Assembly: GCA_947493195.1 (NCBI GenBank)
Contig: CANLQG010000002.1
Coordinates: forward strand, 248,001 to 312,000
Source: an uncultured Sphingomonadaceae bacterium
Lineage (GTDB): Bacteria > Pseudomonadota > Alphaproteobacteria > Sphingomonadales > Sphingomonadaceae
Direction of reading: 5' to 3'
Length of the DNA: 64,000 nucleotides
Shown piece by piece: positions 29,019-38,641 of the stretch. Position 1 is the first letter of the stretch; every line of letters begins with the position of its first letter. A program made the translations under genes and the position numbers. The notes under the pieces are model-generated. The model searched no databases. It saw nothing but the letters and a program-made list of their open reading frames with translations, and was not told the origin of the DNA.

Positions 29019-30905
29019 ATGATCGCACGCCTTGCCCCCTTCGCCCTCCTCCTTGCCGCTCCCGTCTTCGCGCAGGACCAGGCACCGCTGCCGCCCAGCG
29101 CCGATGCGCCCTACCCCGGCACGATCCGCCTGCATGTCGACGCCAGCGACACCGTGAACCGCACCTTCACCGCGCAGCAGGTGATCCCGGTTACGGCAGG
29201 GGCTAGCGAACTGGTGCTCGTCTACCCCGAATGGCTGCCGGGCAATCACGCGCCATCAGGCCAGATACAGCGCGTCTCGCACCTCGCCTTTACGTCCGAC
29301 GCGGGGCCGGTGACGTGGGAACGGCTGGCTTACCAGCCCTATGCGTTCAGGCTGGCCCTGCCAGCGGGCGCGACGCAGGTGACGGTATCACTGACCTACG
29401 CCTCCCCGTTTCCCGGCCAGGGCTGGCGCGTCCTGGTGACCGACGCGATAGCCAACGTGCAGTGGGAGAAGATGTCGCTCTATCCCGCCGGGCACGATGT
29501 CGGGCAGATCCGCGTACAGCCCAGCGTCACGCTGCCCGCAGGCTGGCAGGCCGCAGGCGCGCTGGAAGGCGCGCAGGTGGACGGCGGCACCGTGCATTAC
29601 GATGCGACGAGTTACGAGACGCTGGTCGATTCGCCGCTGTTTGCTGGGGCGCATCATCGCACCTGGGACCTTGGGCATAACGTGAAGTTGCAGGCTTTCG
29701 GCGACGAGGCCGCCAATCTGAAGGCCACGGACGAGGCGATTGCCGCGCACCGGGCGCTGGTGGAAGAGGCGCTGATCCTGTTCGGCGGGCCGCGCTTCGA
29801 TCACTACGACTTCCTGCTGGGGCTGACCGACAACCTGGGCGGGATCGGGCTGGAGCATCATCGCTCCAGCGAGAACACGCAGACGCCGGGCGACCTGTCG
29901 GACTTTGCCGACAACGCCCATGACAATACGCTGTTGCCGCATGAATTCACCCACAGCTGGAACGGCAAGTATCGCCGTCCGGCTGGCCTTGATGCCCCCG
30001 ATTACCACGCCGACGTGGATGCCCGGCTGCTGTGGGTCTACGAAGGGCAGACCAGTTTCTGGGACTTCGTTCTGGCGGCGCGCAGCGGCTTCATGGCCAA
30101 AGACATGGTGCTCGGCTTCCTTGCCAACACCGCCGCCAGCTTCAGCCAGTTGGCCGGGCGCGAATGGCGCAGCGTGGAGGATACGACGTTCGATCCCATG
30201 CTCGGCTACCGCGCCGATCGTCCGTGGCCCTCGCTCAGCCGCAATCGCGACTACTACCGCGAGGCCGGGCTGGTATGGCTGGAGGCCGATCAGATCATCC
30301 GCGCCGGCACCGATGGCGCGCGCGGGCTGGACGATTTCGCCGCCGACTTCTTCGGCGGTCCGGACGGCGAATGGGGCGTGTCGACCTACGAGTACGAAGA
30401 TGTCGTCGCCGCGCTGCAGCGCACCTACGCTTACGAGTGGGATTCCTTCCTTTCCGCCCGCATCGGCACGGCAGGCCAGCCAGCGCCGCTGGCGGGAATA
30501 GAGGCGGGCGGCTATCGCCTCGTCTGGCGCGACGAGCCAAATCCGTGGACCAGCCAAGCGCGCAGCGGCGCGAAGGGCGACTTTTCGGGCTCGCTCGGCA
30601 TCAGCGTGGATGACAAGGGCAACGTCTCGGGCACCCGCTGGGAATCACCCGCCTTCGACGCGGGACTGACGCCCGACACCATCATCATTTCGGTGGATGG
30701 CCTGTCTTTCAGCCAGGCCCGCCTTGCGCAGGCGCTGGAGCGTGCGCAGGGGGACGGCGTGCCGGTTTCGCTGCACATCGAGCGGGGCAATGTCCATTCC
30801 GTCATCGAACTGCCCTACTTCGATGGTCTGCGCTATCCGTGGCTGGAACGCACCGGCAGCGCAGAAGCCGGGCTGGACAGCCTGCTGGCACCGCGCCGCG
30901 ACTGA
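29019..30905 (+). CDS. M61 family metallopeptidase with PDZ domain
   Basis: 628 residues from ATG 29019. Signal peptide residues 1-17 (LLLAAPVFA). The zinc site HExxH is visible as LLPHEFTHSWNGKYRRP, and Glu further on in LLWVYEGQTSFWD is the expected third ligand. A PDZ domain occupies the C-terminal quarter (about 505-600: GISVDDKGNVSGTRWESPAF, LTPDTIIISVDGLSF). The family is glycyl aminopeptidase-like and periplasmic. It is divergent from hisS. Confidence 0.9.
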   Translation: MIARLAPFALLLAAPVFAQDQAPLPPSADAPYPGTIRLHVDASDTVNRTFTAQQVIPVTAGASELVLVYPEWLPGNHAPSGQIQRVSHLAFTSDAGPVTWERLAYQPYAFRLALPAGATQVTVSLTYASPFPGQGWRVLVTDAIANVQWEKMSLYPAGHDVGQIRVQPSVTLPAGWQAAGALEGAQVDGGTVHYDATSYETLVDSPLFAGAHHRTWDLGHNVKLQAFGDEAANLKATDEAIAAHRALVEEALILFGGPRFDHYDFLLGLTDNLGGIGLEHHRSSENTQTPGDLSDFADNAHDNTLLPHEFTHSWNGKYRRPAGLDAPDYHADVDARLLWVYEGQTSFWDFVLAARSGFMAKDMVLGFLANTAASFSQLAGREWRSVEDTTFDPMLGYRADRPWPSLSRNRDYYREAGLVWLEADQIIRAGTDGARGLDDFAADFFGGPDGEWGVSTYEYEDVVAALQRTYAYEWDSFLSARIGTAGQPAPLAGIEAGGYRLVWRDEPNPWTSQARSGAKGDFSGSLGISVDDKGNVSGTRWESPAFDAGLTPDTIIISVDGLSFSQARLAQALERAQGDGVPVSLHIERGNVHSVIELPYFDGLRYPWLERTGSAEAGLDSLLAPRRD

Positions 30906-31015
30906 CGCGGACCTGCATCGACAATGGGTCTGGGCAAGGCCGTCCATGTGCGCTAGGCGACATGCGAGTTTTGGGAGGGGATGCCGCTTAAACCCGCAAG
31001 AGGATAACAGCATCC

Positions 31016-31561
31016 ATGCGTATCGAATATGTACCGGTCGGTGACAATCCGCCCGACAGCCTGAATGTGATCATCGAAGTGCCCACCGGCGGGGAGCCGG
31101 TGAAGTACGAGTTCGACAAGAAGAGCGGCGCCCTGTTCGTCGACCGCATTCTGCACACGCCGATGCGCTATCCGGCGAACTACGGCTTCGTGCCGCACAC
31201 GCTGTCGCCCGACGGCGACCCGCTGGACGCGCTCGTGATCGCCCGTTCGCCCTTCATTCCCGGCTGCGTGGTGCGCGCCCGCCCCATCGGTGTGCTGAAC
31301 CTGGAAGACGAGCACGGCGGTGACGAAAAGCTGGTTTGCGTGCCGGTGGACACCACCTTCCCCTATTACACCGACGTTGGCGAAACGAAGGACCTGCCCT
31401 CGATCATCTTCGAGCAGATCGAGCACTTCTTCACGCACTACAAGGACCTGGAAAAGGAAAAGTGGGTCCGCGTTGGCGCGTGGGGCGATGCCGCTGAAGC
31501 CAAGCGCATCACGCTGGAAGCCATTGAGCGGTACGAAGCGGACAAGGCGAACAAGAAGTAA
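31016..31561 (+). CDS. ppa: Inorganic pyrophosphatase
   Basis: 181 residues. Family I signatures: EFDKKSGALFVDRILHTPMRYPANYGF cut as FVDRILHTPMRYPANYGFVP, and the metal site DGDPLDALVI. It hydrolyses pyrophosphate to drive biosynthesis. The leader contains AGTTTTGGGAGGGGATGCC (30967-30985), close to a sequence at 13213-13231. Confidence 0.96.
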   Translation: MRIEYVPVGDNPPDSLNVIIEVPTGGEPVKYEFDKKSGALFVDRILHTPMRYPANYGFVPHTLSPDGDPLDALVIARSPFIPGCVVRARPIGVLNLEDEHGGDEKLVCVPVDTTFPYYTDVGETKDLPSIIFEQIEHFFTHYKDLEKEKWVRVGAWGDAAEAKRITLEAIERYEADKANKK

Positions 31562-31666
31562 CCACTGTTCTGCGGGGGGGACGCCGCCGCCGTGCGCGCG
31601 GCCCCTTCCTGCCAAGCCGTTGAACGGCGTGTTGTTTCACGCCCGTGGTTGGGATAACGACGGGCG

Positions 31667-32506
31667 ATGAACACTGTCGCGCACCATTCCCGCAAGCGGG
31701 TCGTCCTTCTTACCGGCAGCGAAATCCGGCACGAGTATTTCTACCGCACCCTTGCCGCGCGCTCCGAATTCGACGTGGTCCTGGCCGTTTGCGAAGGCGA
31801 TGAAAAAAGCCTGCTCAACCGCACCCGCGCGGCGGACAATTCCAGCTGGCTGGAACTGCAGCATGCCGAGGCGCGGCAACAGGCGGAGGAAGACTTCTTC
31901 CGCAGCGCGATGTCGTCCGGCACCTGCCCGCCACTGTTGCAGATTGCAAAGGGCGCGGTGAACGATGACGCGGTAACGCAGCGCGTCCTCGATGCCGAGC
32001 CGGACGTGCTGGCCTGTTACGGCAGCTCCCTGATCAAGAGTGAGATCGTGGAGCGGTTTGCCGGACGCTTCATCAATGTGCACCTTGGTCTTTCGCCCTA
32101 CTACCGGGGCAGCGGCACCAACATCTTCCCTATCATCAACGATGACCTGGATCTGCTGGGCGCCACGTTCATGCATATCGACAGGGGCGTGGATACCGGA
32201 CGCATCATCCACCAGATGCGCGCGCAGCTTGCGCTGGGTGACAGTCCGCACTCGATCGGCAATCGCATCATCCGCCAGATGACTGCAACCTACGGCGATT
32301 TGCTGGCACGGTTCGACGATCTGACCGACGAGCCCCAGCCCGAGGCCGAGGGTCTGCTGTACAGGATGGCCGATTTCGACGCCGCCGCCTGCCGCGCGAT
32401 GTACGACCGGCTGAATTCGGGCATCGTCGAGGATTATCTGCGCAAGCTGACAGACGGTACCGCAACGCAGCGGCCCGTGGTGACCAACCGGGCGCTTGCC
32501 TCGTGA
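31667..32506 (+). CDS. Formyltransferase family protein
   Basis: 279 residues. The core is like methionyl-tRNA formyltransferase or sugar formyltransferases: VLACYGSSLIKSEIVERF, FINVHLGLSPYYRGSGTN (the His and the NxH-type catalytic region) and GATFMHIDRGVDTGRII. It lacks the C-terminal tRNA-binding domain of Fmt, so the acceptor is probably a sugar or other small molecule. It overlaps the next gene, a polysaccharide deacetylase, by 4 bp, suggesting that both act in one glycan pathway. Confidence 0.75.
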   Translation: MNTVAHHSRKRVVLLTGSEIRHEYFYRTLAARSEFDVVLAVCEGDEKSLLNRTRAADNSSWLELQHAEARQQAEEDFFRSAMSSGTCPPLLQIAKGAVNDDAVTQRVLDAEPDVLACYGSSLIKSEIVERFAGRFINVHLGLSPYYRGSGTNIFPIINDDLDLLGATFMHIDRGVDTGRIIHQMRAQLALGDSPHSIGNRIIRQMTATYGDLLARFDDLTDEPQPEAEGLLYRMADFDAAACRAMYDRLNSGIVEDYLRKLTDGTATQRPVVTNRALAS

Positions 32507-33417
32507 AAGCGGTCATGTACCACTACGTGCGCGAGCACGATCCGCAGCTGCCCCATTTCCGCTATCTCGACAAACGCAATTTCGAACGGCAGTTGGACTG
32601 GTTCGCAGCCAACGGCGGCTTCGTCGATTTCGACGCGTGGTGCGGTTTTCTGGCCGGTGATGCCATGCCCGCCGGTTTCATCCTGACTTTCGACGATGCA
32701 ATGCGTTGTCACCGGGACTTCGCTTTCGAGATCCTGCGCGCGCGCGGGCTTTGGGGCATCTTCTACGTGCCCACCCAACCCTATGCAGGAGGCGGCTTGC
32801 TGGATGTTCACAAGATCCACCTGCTGACAGGGGCCTTCGACGGGCGCGCGCTCTATGGTTTCCTAAAGTCGATCATCACGCCGGAGATGGTGCCCTTCGC
32901 CAAGCGCGAGGAATTCGACCGGCTCACCTATGTCACACAAGAGAACTATGAAGGTGTCAGCGAGTTCAAACGCGTGCTGAACTACTTCGTGGACGAAGCC
33001 CTGAAATCGCAGCTGATCGATGCCGTTGCACAACACTTCGATTACCGCTTCCCCGACGATTTCTACATCGCGCCCGGAGCGATCAGGGAAATGGCCGATA
33101 GGGGCATGATCATGGGCTCGCACTCGGTCAGCCACCCAGTGATGAGCAAGCTGGACCGCGAGGCCCAGAAAGCCGAGCTGGAGCAGTCGTTCGCTTGTCT
33201 GGATGCGATGACCGCTCTGCGGCAGAAGACCTATTGCCACCCGTATGGCGGGTTTCACTCGTTCAACGATGATACGGTCGACCTTCTGGACGGCCTGGAA
33301 GTGGACTACGCCTTCAACGTCGAAAGCCGCGACATCGAGCCTGCCGACATCGTGCGAAGCCGCCAGTTCCTGCCGCGATACGACTGCAATGAGTTTCCGC
33401 ACGGCAAGGCCAGCTGA
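32503..33417 (+). CDS. Polysaccharide deacetylase family protein
   Basis: 304 residues starting at GTG. NodB-type motifs: ILTFDDAMRCH (TFDD, metal-binding Asp) and MGSHSVSHPVMSKL (HSxSH). It likely removes acetyl or other groups from an amino sugar. No signal peptide is seen, so the substrate would be cytoplasmic, possibly a nucleotide-linked or lipid-linked sugar. Coupled to the formyltransferase upstream. Confidence 0.8.
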   Translation: MKAVMYHYVREHDPQLPHFRYLDKRNFERQLDWFAANGGFVDFDAWCGFLAGDAMPAGFILTFDDAMRCHRDFAFEILRARGLWGIFYVPTQPYAGGGLLDVHKIHLLTGAFDGRALYGFLKSIITPEMVPFAKREEFDRLTYVTQENYEGVSEFKRVLNYFVDEALKSQLIDAVAQHFDYRFPDDFYIAPGAIREMADRGMIMGSHSVSHPVMSKLDREAQKAELEQSFACLDAMTALRQKTYCHPYGGFHSFNDDTVDLLDGLEVDYAFNVESRDIEPADIVRSRQFLPRYDCNEFPHGKAS

Positions 33418-33587
33418 GCGGCGCGCGGCACTGGCGTTTCAGACAGCTCCGCTTTTCCCGCTTTGCCGCACCTTCGACTTTCACTAGACCGACATCACTC
33501 ACAGCTTACAGTCAACCGCTGGGCAGGCGCCCCAACTTCGCGCAGTTCCTGGAACGTCAGGTCGCGCTGAGGATCGACAGCAGCGCC

Positions 33588-34292
33588 TTGGAGGCCTTCC
33601 TTTCAGACGAGGGTTGCGCGGTGGAGGGGAAGTCCCATGAAATCAATTTCGACCTGATCCATGCAGCTGCCACGCTGTCCGATCAGCTGGGCCAGCGCGT
33701 TCTGGTGGCAGAAGACACCGATGACGAATACGGCATGGCCGCCGCGATGGAGGACGGAGCCCTTGCCTATCTGCGCTTCAGGACCGTGATGAAAGACCGT
33801 GTAGCGCAAGACGGCGCGGTGCAGGTTGTCTACCGGCCCGATACGGGCTTTGCGATCGACCGCGAACTTATGTGCGACGCCTATGGCGTTGCGCAAAAAG
33901 CGATATTCGACATTTATGGCGTGCCACAGCTCAACCTCTACAATTATGCCGGGCCAAAACCCTCACGCAAGGAAGCTAAGAGCGTTTTGGCAGAACGCGT
34001 GGAATCGCTGGATGGCTATCTCGACAGCTTTGGCGTCTTCACGCGGCTAGGTCATGCTCCGCCGCAGCGCTCCACGGCGGATCGCCTGCGGATCGCGGGA
34101 CGCTGGATCATCTCTTGTGCGCTGCTGCCGCTGCTCTTTACCGGCATCCTTGCCTGGGCCGTGGTATTTTCAGACAAACCCAACGCAGAATCGGATCCTG
34201 GCTTCGGTTTACTCGTGATTACGGGCGCGGCGGTGCTGGCCGTGCCGATCATGCTCACTGTGTGGCTGGCGACAGTAATTCTGAACCTTTGA
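33588..34292 (+). CDS. Hypothetical protein with two C-terminal transmembrane segments; start unclear
   Basis: 234 residues if TTG 33588 is the start. The frame stays open upstream into the previous gene and its translation there (RPNFAQFLERQVALRIDSSA) looks protein-like, but no ATG or GTG is available. The body is soluble (residues 1-165), followed by two hydrophobic helices (about 170-195 and 205-230). I recognise no family. It may have lost its natural start or use a rare one. Confidence 0.5.
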   Translation: MEAFLSDEGCAVEGKSHEINFDLIHAAATLSDQLGQRVLVAEDTDDEYGMAAAMEDGALAYLRFRTVMKDRVAQDGAVQVVYRPDTGFAIDRELMCDAYGVAQKAIFDIYGVPQLNLYNYAGPKPSRKEAKSVLAERVESLDGYLDSFGVFTRLGHAPPQRSTADRLRIAGRWIISCALLPLLFTGILAWAVVFSDKPNAESDPGFGLLVITGAAVLAVPIMLTVWLATVILNL

Positions 34293-34317
34293 TAACTGCT
34301 GCCGGGCAGCGTCGCCA

Positions 34318-35805
34318 TCACTCCACCGGCCTACCACTGTCGAGAAGGTCCTTTTCGCCTGCAGAGGTATCGGCGCGCTCTTCCTCCACCATGCGGGCAA
34401 TCTCGTCTTCGGGCGCGACGTCGTGCGGGTCCGTTTGCGCCGTTGGCCTGGCGGGGGCGGGTGCGGCCGGCGGCCTGGACGCAGGTGCGGGAGGCGAGGC
34501 GCGGGGCTCCCCACCCTCTCGGCCCACGTTCTCGAACGGCAGCGGCACGGTGCGCTGGTCGAAACGCAGGCGATAGATCGGTTCGGGCATGGCAAAGCCG
34601 CCGTCCTCAAGCGCGCGCTTGCTGGCGGCGATGGCGCGGCTGCGGGCCTTGAAGAAATCGGCCTGGCGCTGGTCGATCCAGCCGAGGAACGTCAGGACGA
34701 CATTGGAATCGCCTACCCGGTCTATCCGCACCTCGGGCGCGGGCTCGTTCAGTACGAACTCGAGCGCGGAGAGCGTGTCGCGCCCCAGGACCCGCGCGGC
34801 CTCGGCATCGTCATCCGCGTCCACGCCCAGTTCAAAGCTGAAGCGGCGCTGCGGGTTGCGCGTGTAATTGACGATCACCGCCTTGAAGACGGTGGAGTTA
34901 GGAATACGCAGGTGGTTTCCCTCCAGGGTCATCAGCACGGTGGCGCGGCTGGTAAGGCGGATAACACGGCCTTCGTGCTGGTCGATGATCACGTGATCGT
35001 TGGCGCGAAAGGGCTGGCGCAGGCTCAGCATCAGGCTGGCGACATAGTTCTCCACCGTGTCGCGCATGGCAAAGCCCAGCGCGATGCCGACCACGCCCGC
35101 CCCGCCCAGCACCGCGCCCATCAGCGCACCCGCGCCGATCATGTCGAGTGCGATCACGATCCCGGCGATTACAAACACGAACCGGATGGCGCTGGTTATT
35201 ACCTCTGCCAGGAAGCCGTTCGGCGCCACGCGCCGCCAGATCATGGAAAGCGAGGCGATCAGGTAACCCAGCGCGGCAATCGCCATTGCGACGAGCAGGG
35301 CGAGCCCAACAAGCGGCAACATCCGGCTAACCTGTCCGATCCGGTCGCCCAGGCCGCCGATGCCCTCCCCGATATCGACCGACACGTCGCGCTCGATGGT
35401 GTTCTCCACTGTGACGACGCCTTCCACGCCGCCGGCAATCGCCTCCGCCCGCTGGATGGCGGCATCGTCAGCGGCGATCCCCGAAAGGGTGACGACGCCG
35501 CCGCTTACGAAAACCTCTACCTGCGAGAGGCTGGGAACATTGGCGAAAATGTCGGAAAGGCGCTGTGCAATGCGCTCGTCCTGCCCCTCTGCCCTGTCGA
35601 CGTCTATCGATCCGGCGGTGGGCGCGGGCGTGGCCAGCTGCTGCGCGGGGGCTGCCTCGGGTGCAAGCGGGGATGCCTGCGCCGGCGCTGCCAGAAGACC
35701 CAGCAACAGGGCGGCGAACAGGTGGGGAATGGTGGTCAGAAGAGCGAGGCGACGGCCTTGAAGCCGAACGTCAGCAGCAGCGGCAGACCGATTGCGGCTA
35801 GCCAC
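34318..35805 (-). CDS. MscS-family channel with N-terminal BON domain
   Basis: 495 residues. A signal-like segment (LFAALLLGLLAAPAQA) precedes a BON domain (about 75-130: RIAQRLSDIFANVPSLSQVE, VVTLSGIAADD, GVVTVENTIERDV). Three to four membrane helices follow, then MscS TM3 and beta domain (LGGAGVVGIALGFAMRDTVENY, FRANDHVIIDQHEGRVIRL). The C-terminal 80 residues are Pro/Ala-rich and disordered. BON domains bind membranes. The GTG start overlaps the upstream gene by 70 bp, so the true start may be later. Confidence 0.82.
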   Translation of the reverse strand: MASRNRSAAAADVRLQGRRLALLTTIPHLFAALLLGLLAAPAQASPLAPEAAPAQQLATPAPTAGSIDVDRAEGQDERIAQRLSDIFANVPSLSQVEVFVSGGVVTLSGIAADDAAIQRAEAIAGGVEGVVTVENTIERDVSVDIGEGIGGLGDRIGQVSRMLPLVGLALLVAMAIAALGYLIASLSMIWRRVAPNGFLAEVITSAIRFVFVIAGIVIALDMIGAGALMGAVLGGAGVVGIALGFAMRDTVENYVASLMLSLRQPFRANDHVIIDQHEGRVIRLTSRATVLMTLEGNHLRIPNSTVFKAVIVNYTRNPQRRFSFELGVDADDDAEAARVLGRDTLSALEFVLNEPAPEVRIDRVGDSNVVLTFLGWIDQRQADFFKARSRAIAASKRALEDGGFAMPEPIYRLRFDQRTVPLPFENVGREGGEPRASPPAPASRPPAAPAPARPTAQTDPHDVAPEDEIARMVEEERADTSAGEKDLLDSGRPVE

Positions 35806-36113
35806 ATCAGCGCCACTTCGCGCCGGAAAGCAGGTGCCAGCGCGGGATCGTGCGCCTCGGCATCGGGCAGGTCGCTCCAGCGCATTTCGAACCAGCGGCA
35901 GGCCGGGATGATGGCGGCCACCAGCACGACCAGCGCGAAATAGGGCAGCAGGGAGCCGCTTGTGCTCTTGAGCTCGGTCATGGTGAAAAAGATGTGCAGA
36001 CCGGTGTAGATCAGCAGGCCGAAAGCCACGTGATCGCTGATCTTGCGTCGCCAGTCGAGCTTCTGCGCAGAGCCTTCGCGGGCCTTATGCGCCTGTTCGA
36101 GTGCCTTGTTCAT
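35736..36113 (-). CDS. Small membrane protein of unknown function
   Basis: 125 residues with three hydrophobic segments (about 28-48, 55-75 and 98-122) and a charged N-terminus (MNKALEQAHKAREGSAQKLD). I recognise no family. It is immediately upstream of the BON-MscS gene on the same strand and overlaps its reported start, so they may function together. Confidence 0.65.
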   Translation of the reverse strand: MNKALEQAHKAREGSAQKLDWRRKISDHVAFGLLIYTGLHIFFTMTELKSTSGSLLPYFALVVLVAAIIPACRWFEMRWSDLPDAEAHDPALAPAFRREVALMWLAAIGLPLLLTFGFKAVASLF

Positions 36114-36288
36114 CAGGCTTTACCTCTCTTTCCAGTCCCGAATCGAAGTATTCCACTTCGCGCGCCCTCTTGCAAGTCGGACCGTCTGGGCGGGCCATCG
36201 CCGGGGCGATGCTGTCCGCCAGCGGGACATGCACGAATCTTGCCAATCCCCCCTTCATTACCGGGCCTTTCGTGCTAGATGGCACCTC

Positions 36289-37104
36289 ATGAGCGCGCTC
36301 GACGACGAATTCCTCGATGATGAGGCACTGGCCGAAGCCATGGCGGAAGCGCCCAGCAACGCCGCACCCGACCTGCCCGAAAGCGGAGGCCTGGAAGTGG
36401 TTTCCATCGCCAAGAGTTACGACAAGCGCGCCGTCCTCAGCGATATCTCGCTCACCGTGGCCAAGGGCGAGGTTCTGGGCCTGCTGGGCCCCAACGGCGC
36501 GGGCAAGACAACCTGTTTCTATTCGATCATGGGCCTGGTGAAGCCCGATTCCGGCCGCATCCTGATGGACGGCGTGGATGTTACCAAGCTGCCGATGTAC
36601 CGCCGCGCGATCCTGGGCCTGGGCTACCTGCCGCAGGAAACCAGCATCTTTCGCGGCATGACGGTGGAGCAGAACATCCGCTGCGTCCTGGAAATGGTGG
36701 AGCCGGACAAGGCCACCCGCGCGGCCGAACTGGAGCGGTTGCTGGAGGAATTCCACATCACCCGCCTTCGCGACAGCCCCGCCATGGCCCTGTCGGGCGG
36801 TGAACGCCGCCGTTGCGAAATCGCCCGCGCCCTGGCCGCAAAGCCTTCGATCATGCTGCTGGACGAGCCCTTCGCCGGGATCGACCCGCTTTCCATCAGC
36901 GATATCCGCGACCTAGTGAAAGACCTTAAGCGACGCGGCATCGGCGTGCTGATAACCGATCACAATGTTCGCGAGACGCTGGATATCGTCGACCGCGCCT
37001 GCATCATCTACGGCGGGCAGGTGCTGTTCGCTGGCAGCCCGCAAGAGCTGGTGGCCGACGAGAACGTGCGCCGCCTGTACCTGGGCGAGGGTTTCGAACT
37101 GTGA
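36289..37104 (+). CDS. lptB: LPS export ABC transporter ATP-binding protein
   Basis: 271 residues from ATG 36289. Walker A GPNGAGKTT, signature LSGGERRRCEIARAL, Walker B IMLLDEPFAGIDPLS, and the LptB-type switch VLITDHNVRETLDIVD. An N-terminal extension of about 35 acidic residues precedes the domain. It powers LPS transport with LptFG. rpoN follows 38 bp later, the usual gene order. Confidence 0.96.
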   Translation: MSALDDEFLDDEALAEAMAEAPSNAAPDLPESGGLEVVSIAKSYDKRAVLSDISLTVAKGEVLGLLGPNGAGKTTCFYSIMGLVKPDSGRILMDGVDVTKLPMYRRAILGLGYLPQETSIFRGMTVEQNIRCVLEMVEPDKATRAAELERLLEEFHITRLRDSPAMALSGGERRRCEIARALAAKPSIMLLDEPFAGIDPLSISDIRDLVKDLKRRGIGVLITDHNVRETLDIVDRACIIYGGQVLFAGSPQELVADENVRRLYLGEGFEL

Positions 37105-37142
37105 TGCCCCTGCGACAATGATGCTGTGCAGGAGGGTCTGAT

Positions 37143-38621
37143 ATGGCTCTGGGGCCAAGACTAGACCTCAGGCAATCGCAATCGCTGGTGATGACGCCGC
37201 AATTGCAGCAGGCGATCAAGCTGCTGGCGCTGTCCAACCTGGAAATCGAGACCTTCGTCGGCGAAGTGCTGGAGGCAAACCCGCTGCTGGAAGCGGGCGA
37301 CGTGCGCGCCGAGGATCGTGACGCACCAGCCGAAAGCGACCAGCCCGACATTCACGACGCCACGCCCGATATGGATGGAAGGGCCAACGGCGACGAGGCG
37401 CTGGACATCGACCCCGGCGCGCTCGATGTGGACCGCGATACCGGGGACTGGTCCGCCGAACATTCGGGCGCAGGCGGTGTGGGCGAAGCGCCCGACCTTG
37501 AAAACCGCAGCAGCGACGACCTCTCGCTCGCCGACCACCTCGAGATGCAGGTCGGCCCAGCATCGCCCGATGCCGTCACCGAATTCATCGCCCGCCATAT
37601 CATTGGCCTGCTGGACGAGGCGGGCTACCTCTCCACGCCCCTGTCGGACATTGCCGCGAATCTGGCCGTGCCGCTGGCGAGCGTCGAGGAAGCCTTGCAG
37701 GTGGTCCAGTCGCTCGACCCGACAGGCGTCGGCGCGCGCACCCTGTCCGAATGCCTGGCGCTGCAGGCGAAGGAGGCCGACCGCTACGACCCGTGCGTGG
37801 AAGTGCTGATCGACAACCTCGAACTGGTCGCCAAGGGCGCGGTCGCGCACTTGAAGCGGATCTGCCGGGTCGACGACGAGGATTTTGCCGAGATGCTGTC
37901 CGAACTGCGCGGCTACGATCCCAAGCCGGGTCTGAAATTCGGCGGCGCGCCCAGCACATCCGTCGTGCCCGACGTGCTGCTGAAAGGCATCACCGATGCG
38001 GAAGGGAATGAGGGCTGGGACATCCAACTCAATGAAGAGACCCTGCCCCGCCTGGTGGTGAACCGCAGCTACTACGTCGAACTGCGTGCAGGCGCGACCA
38101 GCAAGGACGCGAAGGGCTGGCTGAGCGAGAAGCTGGCCGATGCCAACTGGCTGATCAAGGCACTGGACCAGCGCCAGAAGACCATCCTGAAAGTTGCCGC
38201 CGAAATCGTGAAGCAGCAGCACGGCTTCTTCAAACGCGGCGTATCCGAACTGCGTCCGCTGACGCTGAAGACCGTGGCAGAGGCGATCGAAATGCACGAG
38301 TCCACGGTATCGCGCGTCACCAGCAACAAGTTCCTGCATTGCGAACGCGGCACTTTCGAACTGAAGTATTTCTTCACCAGCGGCGTTGGCGGCGGCACCG
38401 ACGGCGAAGGCGCGAGCGCCGAAGCCGTGAAGGCCCGCATCAAGGCGCTGTGCGATGCCGAGGATCCGAAGAAGATCCTATCCGACGACAAGCTGGTGGA
38501 ACTGCTGAAAGGCGAAGGTTTCGACCTAGCGCGGCGCACCGTAGCGAAATACCGCGAGGCCATCGGGATTGGTTCGAGCGTGCAGAGAAGGCGGGCGAAG
38601 AAGTTGAAAGCCTTGGGGTAA
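37143..38621 (+). CDS. rpoN: RNA polymerase sigma-54 factor
   Basis: 492 residues. Region I is Gln/Leu-rich (LRQSQSLVMTPQLQQAIKLL), region II is acidic (about 60-125), and region III contains the core-binding part. The RpoN box ARRTVAKYRE is intact near the C-terminus (about residues 463-472). It needs an AAA activator; none is encoded in the window. Confidence 0.96.
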   Translation: MALGPRLDLRQSQSLVMTPQLQQAIKLLALSNLEIETFVGEVLEANPLLEAGDVRAEDRDAPAESDQPDIHDATPDMDGRANGDEALDIDPGALDVDRDTGDWSAEHSGAGGVGEAPDLENRSSDDLSLADHLEMQVGPASPDAVTEFIARHIIGLLDEAGYLSTPLSDIAANLAVPLASVEEALQVVQSLDPTGVGARTLSECLALQAKEADRYDPCVEVLIDNLELVAKGAVAHLKRICRVDDEDFAEMLSELRGYDPKPGLKFGGAPSTSVVPDVLLKGITDAEGNEGWDIQLNEETLPRLVVNRSYYVELRAGATSKDAKGWLSEKLADANWLIKALDQRQKTILKVAAEIVKQQHGFFKRGVSELRPLTLKTVAEAIEMHESTVSRVTSNKFLHCERGTFELKYFFTSGVGGGTDGEGASAEAVKARIKALCDAEDPKKILSDDKLVELLKGEGFDLARRTVAKYREAIGIGSSVQRRRAKKLKALG

Positions 38622-38641
38622 TCGCGGTTTGGCCGCCAACT

